64,000 nt of DNA from JBCCMA01 sp045107005 (GTDB lineage Bacteria > Pseudomonadota > Gammaproteobacteria > Steroidobacterales > JBCCMA01): the NCBI GenBank assembly GCA_045107005.1, contig JBGCFP010000007.1, positions 32,650 to 96,649 on the forward strand. Direction: 5' to 3'. A model generated the notes under the pieces. It was not told the DNA's origin, searched no databases, and worked only from the letters and a program-made list of their open reading frames with translations. Both the position numbers and the translations under genes were made by a program. Positions within the stretch are counted from its first letter, which is position 1. Every line of letters begins with the position of its first letter. Of the stretch, positions 43,911 to 51,440 are shown piece after piece.

Positions 43911-45305
43911 TCATTGGCAGCCAAGATCGTCTTGCGACGCACTGTCCGCGTTTGGAAAGCAGTTACCAGTGGGCAAAGATGCCGGTACGTAGCGATCGAG
44001 TTCGGCGTCGTAGAGACCGGTCTCAAGAAAGATCGTCAGATCGTCAATCTCAGCGGCACTTAATCCCAACGGTTGAAAACGGCTGTCCAGTTGGTCTGTG
44101 GCCCTGGCGTTTTGCGCGACCGCCGCGTTCTTGTAGGCCACCACATCGCGCACGCTGTTGAACGACGAACCGTGACCGTAGAAACCCGCGTCCGCCAAAT
44201 TATAGAGCGACGGAATTTTGAACTTGAAGTTATCCTCGGCGTTGCCGGTGAAGCCGCCGCGACCTCGAGAGTCCGCTGCACTGACGCTGCCGTGCACGCG
44301 CGGATCGTCAGTATCCAGATCGTCAAAACCCACTGCCATAAACACAGCATCTGCCGTGGCACCGGGCCTCGAACTCAGCGCCGGCCCCGTGTGACACGCC
44401 ACGCAATTGGCCTTGCCGAAGAACAGCAGAGCGCCTCGCAGCTCCTGTTCGTTCATCGCCGTCAGATCGCCACGCAGCCACTTTTGAAAGGGAGCACGAT
44501 TGGCGAGCAGCGTGCGCTCGAATGCGGCGATGGCCTTGGCAGCGTCTTCCAACGTATCCGAACTGGCGGGAAAAGCATCATTAAACAACTGGATGTAGTC
44601 AGGTTGCGTTTGCAACAACGAATCGCCTTCAACGTTCAGACGGTGCACACCAAGTCCTGCGATCGCCTGAATTTCAACCCCCGACAATCCTCGCGCGTTC
44701 TGCGCTTTGGGTGTGCCAGGCGTGCTCAGAACGGCAGCGGGCACTCCGCTGTTGATCGAGCTATTACTCGCGTTGCCAAACTGACCGTTCCAGAGCATGA
44801 CCTCCTGGTACGCAACGTTCAGCGTTGTTGGTGACGCCACAGGCTGAATATCCGGTCGCAACGGAGAGTCCGCTGGCGCCGTTGGATCCATCCCCGGGCT
44901 CAGCACTCTGGCTTCGCCGACCAGACCAAACGCTTCACCGCCGTCGGAAATGCCCTGCGGCACGCCGGACTTGAACCCGGCGTCGCTGTGGTGACAGGTG
45001 GCGCAGCTGTAGGTGCCGGTGCGCGCCACATCCGTGGCGGCCGTTGCCAGGCCGGTTTCGTGGTAAAGCATCTGTCCGAGGGCCACTTTCTGTGTGGTAA
45101 GCGGATTGGCGGGATCGGACGGTATTTCATCCAGTGCCGTTTCGTCGGGCAACGTGAATGCCTGGGTACCGGGACCGACCACGGCGATCGCGGCTTTTAG
45201 ATTGTCGTTGAGAACGTCGGCGACGTCTTTCGAGTCGTCACTGCTGCAGCCAGCGAACAAAACAGGCAGTAACAAAAAGGCAACGGTTTGACGGATGGAA
45301 GACAT
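43911..45305 (-). CDS. Di-haem cytochrome c peroxidase family lipoprotein
   Basis: 464 residues from ATG 45305. Signal and lipobox LFAGC (C20). Two c-type haem sites are visible: CATCHH (C101-C104-H105) and CVACHTGP (~residue 300), the arrangement of the bacterial CcpA/MauG group. FGNASNSSI, VEIQAIAGLG and FKIPSLYNLADAGFYGHG are typical blocks of this family's peroxidase-like branch. The protein probably sits on the periplasmic or outer membrane face and either reduces peroxide or oxidises a partner protein. A C-terminal tail with two further Cys (NCFPNADSASQDDLGCQ) is unusual. No partner gene is adjacent. Confidence 0.9.
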   Translation of the reverse strand: MSSIRQTVAFLLLPVLFAGCSSDDSKDVADVLNDNLKAAIAVVGPGTQAFTLPDETALDEIPSDPANPLTTQKVALGQMLYHETGLATAATDVARTGTYSCATCHHSDAGFKSGVPQGISDGGEAFGLVGEARVLSPGMDPTAPADSPLRPDIQPVASPTTLNVAYQEVMLWNGQFGNASNSSINSGVPAAVLSTPGTPKAQNARGLSGVEIQAIAGLGVHRLNVEGDSLLQTQPDYIQLFNDAFPASSDTLEDAAKAIAAFERTLLANRAPFQKWLRGDLTAMNEQELRGALLFFGKANCVACHTGPALSSRPGATADAVFMAVGFDDLDTDDPRVHGSVSAADSRGRGGFTGNAEDNFKFKIPSLYNLADAGFYGHGSSFNSVRDVVAYKNAAVAQNARATDQLDSRFQPLGLSAAEIDDLTIFLETGLYDAELDRYVPASLPTGNCFPNADSASQDDLGCQ

Positions 45306-45554
45306 AATGGAGGCTTACCTTATTGTTATTGGTACAGACCAGTCGACGGGTCATAAAGAATGCCTCCGTCCGCGATGCCTGTCGTTGATGCGCGTCGCAC
45401 AACCCGCATTGTCCACCGTCTCGCGTGCGACACTGCAAGAAGCAAATAGGGCGAAATAGACCAGATTCGAATTTGACAGGCGTTAAAATCGCCGTGCTAG
45501 CGTTGACCGCGATACGTAATGAATGACACCAGACAAGGAAGTCGAGGAGTTCAC

Positions 45555-46328
45555 ATGAATCAAAAACTGCTAGTACCAACGATTGGTGGCGTGCTGTTAT
45601 GCGCCGCTTTGATTACGTTCTTTCATTCAAAGAGCCCACCCCAAACGGCCGACGCGCAGGTCGAAACGCGACAAGAAGCGCCTGTGGCCAAGAGTCTTGA
45701 CGACGTGCTGTTGCCCAGCCCGATTACGCAAACGGCGCCCGTGCTGCCGCCAGCGCCGGAGGAACCGGACGAACGGCCGGTGACGGCCAAGAGTTACAAC
45801 GAGCGGATACTGGATGCCGGTTGGGGAAACGAGCATTCGGAGCTGTACAACAGCAGCTTTCGAACACTGCGCGGTTACGTGGAGCAGTACTTTGCGGGCA
45901 GCATCCAGGATCGCGAGTTCATAGGTAATGCCGCTTGGCAACTGACCATGCGGGTGGCCCCATCAATGAACGGCAAGCCAATCACCGTGGACTTGCCCGC
46001 GTTTGTCAACACGGCCAAGTACGCCGTCCTCAGCGCCACACTGCTGGACGACTCTGCACCGATACGACACCTGTTGACGACCTACATGAGCACCGTCGGG
46101 GAGGAAGAAGCGGCTCTGGCCCTTGCTGAATGGGCCGTGGACCACTTCGACGACGCTAGCACGCCCCTTCTCTATGAGTTTATCGAAGTGCGCTATCGCG
46201 CGGTCGACCGGCAGAATCGAGACCTCGATCGCCAGAGCGTCGCGCGAGGACGTACAAAGTTGGAGGATTACATCGAGCGCGCAAGGCGAGCTGTACCGTC
46301 ACTGGCGGAGGGCACCGACAATGGATAA
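45555..46328 (+). CDS. Membrane-anchored protein of unknown function
   Basis: 257 residues from ATG 45555, chosen for GAGGAG upstream; an earlier ATG at 45519 lacks a site. One N-terminal hydrophobic segment (LLVPTIGGVLLCAALITFF) is followed by a Pro/Gln/Glu-rich linker (~25-75), so it is probably an inner-membrane anchored periplasmic protein. The globular part is helical, with RTLRGYVEQYFAGSIQDREF, YAVLSATLLDDSAPIRHLLT and EEEAALALAEWAVDHF. No family is recognised. The next gene's ATG overlaps its stop (ATGGATAA), so the two are co-translated and may work together. Confidence 0.7.
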   Translation: MNQKLLVPTIGGVLLCAALITFFHSKSPPQTADAQVETRQEAPVAKSLDDVLLPSPITQTAPVLPPAPEEPDERPVTAKSYNERILDAGWGNEHSELYNSSFRTLRGYVEQYFAGSIQDREFIGNAAWQLTMRVAPSMNGKPITVDLPAFVNTAKYAVLSATLLDDSAPIRHLLTTYMSTVGEEEAALALAEWAVDHFDDASTPLLYEFIEVRYRAVDRQNRDLDRQSVARGRTKLEDYIERARRAVPSLAEGTDNG

Positions 46329-47058
46329 GCCAATTCGCGCAACCTTACTGTCCACGCTTCTTTTCGCGCTTTTCGTACCAACGGCGAGCGCGGCCACGTT
46401 TGAGCGGCCAGGCACGTGGTGTTATCAGGCCGACGCCGGTCCCGAAGCCGGCGATCTGCAGCGTTTCGTGAACTGCGCCTGGAATCACGCCACCGGTTTC
46501 GACACCAACGAAACCCCATTTGCCTTTCGCAAGCTCAAAGACATTCTCGTCCTGGGACGCAACGACCGTGTGCGGTTTCCGGTTTGCGGGTTTCCAGGTT
46601 CCGGCGCCGATTCAGGCGGCGACTGCGGGTGGGCGGATGTCGACGTTCACTATCAAAACACGGGGGTCGTGGTCACCGGACAAATACCCTTGCTCGCCAA
46701 CTTCATTGCCTTGCGCTCTGATCTCGCGATTCCTTTTACCTCCGTACCCAATGACATCGTGATCAAAATCACGATGCCGGACGGCCGCCAGCGAACAGCA
46801 AGTTTCTCCATTCTCGAATTGCGAAAACCTGAGACCCGCAATGATGGCCTCGCCTTCAATCACGATCACGTTCTGTACGGCCTCGCCGAGTTTGAACCCG
46901 AGGAAGACGATAGCAATCTGCCGCCTGCCGACCCTGACCCGGACGAGCCTGATCCCGAAGAGCCCGATCCCGACCCGACAGTGCACGGCAACCCCGGGCA
47001 CAGCAATCAGATTCATACGCTTCACTGCCTGATCTCCGGGAATGACACGCTGAACTGA
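46321..47058 (+). CDS. Secreted protein with Asp-Pro-rich tail, unknown
   Basis: 245 residues from ATG 46321, which overlaps the previous stop by 8 bases. Signal peptide to ~residue 25 (LFALFVPTASA). The body contains Cys residues in GTWCYQADA, RFVNCAWNHA, FPVCGFPGSG and GGDCGWADV, probably two disulfides, and beta-rich stretches (YQNTGVVVTGQIPLLANF). From about residue 195 comes a low-complexity acidic linker of repeated Pro-Asp/Glu units (PDPDEPDPEEPDPDP), then a short end with one Cys. The linker may bind Ca or act as a spacer. No family recognised; the coupling to the membrane-anchored neighbour suggests a two-protein unit. Confidence 0.7.
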   Translation: MDKPIRATLLSTLLFALFVPTASAATFERPGTWCYQADAGPEAGDLQRFVNCAWNHATGFDTNETPFAFRKLKDILVLGRNDRVRFPVCGFPGSGADSGGDCGWADVDVHYQNTGVVVTGQIPLLANFIALRSDLAIPFTSVPNDIVIKITMPDGRQRTASFSILELRKPETRNDGLAFNHDHVLYGLAEFEPEEDDSNLPPADPDPDEPDPEEPDPDPTVHGNPGHSNQIHTLHCLISGNDTLN

Positions 47059-47210
47059 GAAATCATTTTTGGTCAAATATCCAAGCATCTCCGTCGGTTG
47101 GCCCCCAGGGCGCGACCGGCGGAGTGTTTGCGCTCAAATGTCAGAAAATGGGACGAGGCCTCGAATACCCCTGCAGAACCTGCTCAAGAAAAAGAAAAAG
47201 GGGGGCCTCC

Positions 47211-48023
47211 ATGGCACAACGCAACCTTCACCGATCACCGAATCTCGTTTTCGTCGGCCTGACCATCCTTGCGCTCTGCGTTTACTGCGCCCTGTTCCCA
47301 ATCGACGTCCAGCGGGCGATGTTTCTCGCGGCGGCGTTGAGCTTTGCCAGTGACGCGGTACGCAGGCTAATCCAACACATCGAGCACTCGACCTGCCTGC
47401 GCGCATTCGTGTCGCCGAATGTCGCGCAACAAATGCGCAGGCAAGGAACGAAAGCCCTGGATCAGGACATCGACGCCGACATTTCGATTATTTGTGCCGA
47501 CATTCGAAACTTCACCGCGTTCTCGGCCAGCATTGAACCCCGTGAAGTCATGCAATTTATGCGCGAGTACTACGAAGCTGTGGGCAAAGTGGTCAGGCAG
47601 TTCGACGGTACGATCAAAGACTACGCCGGCGACGGCATCCTGGTGTTGATCGGGGCGCCACAACCGATGCACGACCACGCCAGCCGCGCCGTTAACATGG
47701 CCGTTGCGATACGCAAGGCGGCTTTAAGCGTGACCGCTCGCTGGAGCACCGATGCGGCGCGATTGGGCATTGGTATTGGCGTCGCCAGTGGGCCGGTAAC
47801 GCTCGGCGTTGTGGGCGGCGCCGAGCGCCGTGAGTACGCGGCCGTCGGCCCTGCCGTGAACCTCGCAGCGCGACTGTGCAGCAAAGCGCGGTGTAGCGAA
47901 ATTTTGCTGAACGACGACACCTTGGGCCGCGCCCGCGAGCAGCGGTGCCACGTGCCCGCCAAAACTCGAATCCCGTTAATGCTAAAAGGGTTTGCCGACG
48001 AGGTGAGCGTCGCCTCTTGCTAG
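47211..48023 (+). CDS. Membrane-bound class III adenylate cyclase
   Basis: 270 residues from ATG 47211, preferred over ATG 47124 because a G-rich site (GGGGGG) precedes it and the membrane part follows directly. Two close membrane segments (~14-48) form a hairpin anchor. A class III cyclase domain (~85-255) follows, with metal-binding Asp in IICADIRNFTAF and in KDYAGDGILVL, and the later LGIGIGVASGPVTLGVVGG and YAAVGPAVNLAARL blocks. It should make cAMP (or cGMP) from the nucleotide triphosphate on the inner face. The purine Lys/Asp pair cannot be assigned safely. It converges on the hydrolase gene, overlapping it by 4 bases at the stops. Confidence 0.88.
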   Translation: MAQRNLHRSPNLVFVGLTILALCVYCALFPIDVQRAMFLAAALSFASDAVRRLIQHIEHSTCLRAFVSPNVAQQMRRQGTKALDQDIDADISIICADIRNFTAFSASIEPREVMQFMREYYEAVGKVVRQFDGTIKDYAGDGILVLIGAPQPMHDHASRAVNMAVAIRKAALSVTARWSTDAARLGIGIGVASGPVTLGVVGGAERREYAAVGPAVNLAARLCSKARCSEILLNDDTLGRAREQRCHVPAKTRIPLMLKGFADEVSVASC

Positions 48024-48865
48024 CCGGAGCGCTCCAGAAGGCTTGTTGCCGGATTATCCGGCAGCAAAAATTCCGCATATTCCTCCAGCAATTCCGGTTT
48101 CTCGAAATGCAGGAAATGCCCGACGCCCTCGATGAGCCGTAGCTCGCAATTGGGAATCAGGCGCTGCGCCAATGCCATGTCTTCCATATCGACAATGGGA
48201 TCGTCGGCACCGTTGACAATGACCGTGCGCGCCTTGATCTCGGACAAATCTACCTCGTCGTCCAATCGGCCCAGTTTCAGAATATTTGAACAGTGTTCGT
48301 GGAACGATTCGGCCTGATCGCCCGTGAGCTGCTTGAATTGGGCAACGATTTGGCGTTTGTAGCTGTTACCGATGTTTTTTCCAAACACTTCCAGTATCAA
48401 ATCTGCGCCGCCGGCAAAATCGCGAGCTTCGAACAACGCGGTCGCGCGATGCACGACTTGCTCAAGCGCCGCATTGGGCTTGATGCCGAAACTGCACAAC
48501 ACAAGATGCTGCACGGCGTTCGGTTGACGCGCCGCGTAGAGCGCAGCGATCGCCGTACCCCACGAGCTACCGGACAGCGTCAACTCTCCACCGCTGTGCG
48601 TCGCGTCGATCAGCGCGTGCAGCGACTCGAGCTGCTCGTCAACCGTAACGTGCGCGGACCCCGACAGGATTTTCGATCGTCCGACACCCGGCATATCAAA
48701 AACAACCACCGTGAAGTCATCGGAAAAACGATTCACCACCGTGCGCCAGATTGCCATGGTTTGCAGAGCACCACTAACGCAAACCAACATATTCGGGCTG
48801 TCGCCGTAACGCCGATAAGGCATTTCAAATCGGCCGGTCTTGATCGACCCCTTTTGCTTTTTCAA
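48020..48865 (-). CDS. RhlA/PhaG-like alpha/beta hydrolase
   Basis: 281 residues from ATG 48865. A typical alpha/beta-hydrolase with nucleophile elbow GSSWG (S101), acid in NGADDP (D221 or D222) and H250 in GVGHFLHFE. These positions coincide with the triad of Pseudomonas RhlA, and phrases such as FTVVVFDMPGVGRSK and IPNCELRLIEGVGHFL also match the RhlA/PhaG group rather than ordinary esterases. RhlA condenses 3-hydroxyacyl-ACP into the lipid part of rhamnolipids; PhaG moves the acyl group to CoA. A role on 3-hydroxyacyl chains is therefore plausible, but no rhamnosyltransferase gene is nearby. Its start overlaps the stop of the JmjC-like gene (ATGA), so the two are co-translated. Confidence 0.8.
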   Translation of the reverse strand: MKKQKGSIKTGRFEMPYRRYGDSPNMLVCVSGALQTMAIWRTVVNRFSDDFTVVVFDMPGVGRSKILSGSAHVTVDEQLESLHALIDATHSGGELTLSGSSWGTAIAALYAARQPNAVQHLVLCSFGIKPNAALEQVVHRATALFEARDFAGGADLILEVFGKNIGNSYKRQIVAQFKQLTGDQAESFHEHCSNILKLGRLDDEVDLSEIKARTVIVNGADDPIVDMEDMALAQRLIPNCELRLIEGVGHFLHFEKPELLEEYAEFLLPDNPATSLLERSG

Positions 48866-49845
48866 AGCACAGATTTCCTCTTTATGAATGCGCGGGCATT
48901 GGTCAGCGCGCGACGGCGTTTCCAGTCAAACCAGGTTTTCGTTGCTATCTTGTTCATGCAGCGATCAACGGGCGAAAGCAGCAATAGGTTGGCCACTCCG
49001 GTCGCGCGATCACGCAGTCGAGGGCTTGGCGCGCGCAGCGACAGGCCGATTCCCGCCTCAAGATAGTGAAACTCGTGCCAGTAGCCGGCCGGCATAAACA
49101 GCGTCTGGCCGGCGAGCAGCTCGAGCTCGTAGCCCTGCGCGTGCGCAAAAGCAGGATAGGCCTGTGTGTCCGGCGAATCCAGATCCAGATAACTTCGAAC
49201 GGTAAACGGGTGGCGATAGAGTGCCGCCGATTCGCTGGGCGCGTAGAGTCGAATACGACGTCGGCCCCGTATGACCGTATGCAACACGTGCCCCATATCG
49301 ATGTCATAGTGAAGCGGCGTGGTCGCCCCCTGGCATCCGAAAAAAGTAAACACGAAGCGGCGCGAGAAGCGCAGTCCGACATCGGGAAAGCGGACGTCGT
49401 CAAGCAGCTCAGGGATTTGCTGACTGATGTTATACAGAAACATCCGCAGATCTCGGCCGCGATTCAACACGGCATTGAGAAACTGCGCAAAATCCATTTC
49501 ATCGACGCTGCCCATGTAGTTCTTGCCCGGCGTGCCGAATGAAGCGTCATAGACGCGAACGCGTTTGCCGCCAAATCGCTCGCTGAGCGCAGACGGCGAC
49601 CAGGTCGTCAACGCCGGCCACGACTCGGCCAGATCGGCAAACACCGCCGGCTTGCCGGAGGCGACAGCCTGTCTGATCGCCGCGGCGCCATCTTTGGCAA
49701 GCGACAGCACGGGAACCGCCGTCGGCAAGACCTGGCGACTCTCCTGAGGCGAGCTCGCGACCGGATCAGAGCTGGCAGCCCAACTGTGGGGCTTGTGGGT
49801 CACGGGGTCACGAATGTCTGGCGATGGTTGGCTCACGTCGCACAT
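48862..49845 (-). CDS. JmjC/cupin_8-like Fe(II)/2-oxoglutarate oxygenase
   Basis: 327 residues from ATG 49845; an upstream GTG (49887) would add 14. The double-stranded beta-helix of the JmjC/cupin-8 group is visible: GKPAVFADLAESWPAL at the N-side, iron ligands His and Asp in TPLHYDIDMGH, the RGRRRIRLYAP strand and a distal His in MPAGYWHEFHYLE. Such enzymes hydroxylate protein side chains or small molecules using O2 and 2-oxoglutarate. The basic C-terminus (DWKRRRALTNARAF) is extra. It is cotranslated with the RhlA-like hydrolase (4-base overlap), hinting at modification of a fatty-acyl or lipopeptide product, which is inference. Confidence 0.85.
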   Translation of the reverse strand: MCDVSQPSPDIRDPVTHKPHSWAASSDPVASSPQESRQVLPTAVPVLSLAKDGAAAIRQAVASGKPAVFADLAESWPALTTWSPSALSERFGGKRVRVYDASFGTPGKNYMGSVDEMDFAQFLNAVLNRGRDLRMFLYNISQQIPELLDDVRFPDVGLRFSRRFVFTFFGCQGATTPLHYDIDMGHVLHTVIRGRRRIRLYAPSESAALYRHPFTVRSYLDLDSPDTQAYPAFAHAQGYELELLAGQTLFMPAGYWHEFHYLEAGIGLSLRAPSPRLRDRATGVANLLLLSPVDRCMNKIATKTWFDWKRRRALTNARAFIKRKSVL

Positions 49846-50106
49846 AGTCAGGGTGTTTCCATGAAGGATGCAACCGTAAAAGGTCACATTTTCGTCCTAT
49901 TCGCCAACAGAGTAACGCGCAAGTTAGCGTGAGTACTGTAAGAATTTCGTCATCGTCCCGCAACTTGGACCCTGAACCGCGTACAAGGCGTTGGTGAAAT
50001 CCGCATCCGGAGGCCGTGCGGTGCGTCGCGCGACCACGCCACACGAAGGGCCATTTTCAGGGGCTCTACGAGCAAATCCCGCGGTGGCGCGGTCAGGGCA
50101 TCAAAA

Positions 50107-50838
50107 TCAGGCGCTCGACTTGCGGGCAAGGCCAAGACGCGTCATTGGGCGAAGAAATACCAACGCGCCAGCGAACAACCACAACGCACCCGGCACGGGG
50201 ACAACGACCAATCGATGCGACGTTAGCGCTCCCCTGAGAAACACCGCATTGCCCTGATCAATGCTCAGAAAAAGCCCGAGTCCGGAAAATATCGCGGCGG
50301 TCGGATCATAGGCGTCAAAAGCAGCCAAATCCGGGATCATCTGGTCACTGTCGTCACTCGTCAGTGCTGCCCCGCTCGAATCCACCAAAAGCAGATCAAA
50401 GATTGATGTCGCAATGCGATCGTCGAGTTGGAAAAGCGATGTAAACGCCAAACCCCAAAGGTCACCAGAGCTTCCATTATTCACGGCGACGATGCGACTG
50501 CTACCGTTGTCTTCATCGATGCTCTCGCCGTCAATATCGCCAATGCGCAGGCCAAAGTCGACAGCGCCCTGCAGATAAGTACCCGTGTCGGGGGAACTAT
50601 TGGTGTCCGCCACGTTTGTATCGACGACATAGTATCCAGAGAACGCGGCACCCACGTTCGCATTGACACTATCGAGATAGTCCGTCGCCACATCAAAATC
50701 GCCAGACTGGAAAACCACGTCGCGAATTACGCCGCTGAACTCATAGCGCAACAAGACAGCATTGGCGGACGATGCCGTGCCCAGCACGCTTGCCATTATT
50801 AGAAGAACTGCCCATCTCTTCTGAATACTCTTCGACAT
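50107..50838 (-). CDS. PEP-CTERM-like exported protein
   Basis: 243 residues from ATG 50838. Signal peptide to ~residue 26 (VLGTASSANA). The middle is a beta-rich domain with repeated Asp/Ser runs (DVATDYLDSVNANVGAAFSG, LRIGDIDGESIDEDNGSS), similar to the ill-defined ectodomains of PEP-CTERM proteins. The C-terminus has the sorting signal: VPVPGALWLF, a hydrophobic helix and an Arg/Lys end. Such tails are cut by an exosortase, and the proteins belong to biofilm or exopolysaccharide systems. No exosortase gene lies in the window. The Val-Pro-x-Pro-Gly-Ala-Leu-Trp variant is common in gammaproteobacteria. Confidence 0.82.
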   Translation of the reverse strand: MSKSIQKRWAVLLIMASVLGTASSANAVLLRYEFSGVIRDVVFQSGDFDVATDYLDSVNANVGAAFSGYYVVDTNVADTNSSPDTGTYLQGAVDFGLRIGDIDGESIDEDNGSSRIVAVNNGSSGDLWGLAFTSLFQLDDRIATSIFDLLLVDSSGAALTSDDSDQMIPDLAAFDAYDPTAAIFSGLGLFLSIDQGNAVFLRGALTSHRLVVVPVPGALWLFAGALVFLRPMTRLGLARKSSA

Positions 50839-50944
50839 TATCAATTCACCCGATTCTTATTAGAGGCGTCGGTCAACCAAACGCCCGGATCAGCGTTATT
50901 AGGGATAACGGTACGCAAATCTCATTCTAATCAGGAAATTGACC

Positions 50945-51355
50945 ATGAACACTCATTCCACAGGCTTCATTCGTAAATTAACCATAATCAGTCTGGCCGC
51001 TCTTGGGGCTCCCGCGTACGCAGACGACGCCGGAGACCGCATTGAAAAGCGCCTGGACCAGCGCGGAGACCGCATCGAAGATCGCCTGGATGACCGCGGC
51101 GACCGCATTGACGAGCGACTCGACAACCGGGGAGAACGCAAAAACGATCGATTGGACCAGCGATCCGAACGAGCCGCCGACGCGGATCGCGACGCGCTCG
51201 CCAGGAAACTGGACAAAAAAGGGGATCGGATTGAGCAGCGCCTGGACAATCGCGGTGATCGCGCCGACCAACGGCTCGACAACCGGGGCGAACGTGTCGA
51301 TCGCAAGCTGGACAAAAAAGGCGAACGGATCAACAACCGCCGCGATCGCAGCTAG
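50945..51355 (+). CDS. Secreted protein of 11-residue charged repeats
   Basis: 136 residues from ATG 50945 (AGGAAA upstream). Signal peptide to about residue 27 (LAALGAPAYA). Nearly all the mature protein is tandem copies of one 11-residue unit, GDRI(E/D)xRLDxR: four units from 51032, an irregular 19-residue stretch (51164-51220), then four more ending at 51352. It is extremely rich in Arg and Asp, with few hydrophobics: Ile and Leu recur at fixed places, giving a hendecad heptad-like spacing. It should form long charged helices or a right-handed coiled coil in the periplasm or outside. No family of known function is recognised. Confidence 0.85.
   Translation: MNTHSTGFIRKLTIISLAALGAPAYADDAGDRIEKRLDQRGDRIEDRLDDRGDRIDERLDNRGERKNDRLDQRSERAADADRDALARKLDKKGDRIEQRLDNRGDRADQRLDNRGERVDRKLDKKGERINNRRDRS
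51032..51352 (+). repeat. 33-bp tandem repeats
   Basis: Eight in-frame 33-bp units (starting 51032, 51065, 51098, 51131, 51221, 51254, 51287, 51320) coding for the 11-residue motif, broken once by a 57-bp irregular unit. Units differ in DNA, mainly at synonymous or Asp/Glu sites, so they are not freshly copied. Confidence 0.85.
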
Positions 51356-51376
51356 TCGGGGCGCGCCAATTAGAAC

Positions 51377-51402
51377 GCGTCGAGACCGACGGGTCTCGAC
51401 GC
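51377..51402. terminator. Hairpin between converging genes
   Basis: GCGTCGAGACC-GACG-GGTCTCGACGC: a perfect 11-bp stem with a 4-base loop, between the repeat-protein gene and the converging ABC permease gene. A long T-run is missing on both sides, so it may be a Rho-independent terminator of moderate strength or an RNA-stabilising hairpin. Confidence 0.6.
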
Positions 51403-51440
51403 ACACCCAAACCTTATCGCCGGTCGCGGACTCCGGCGGT

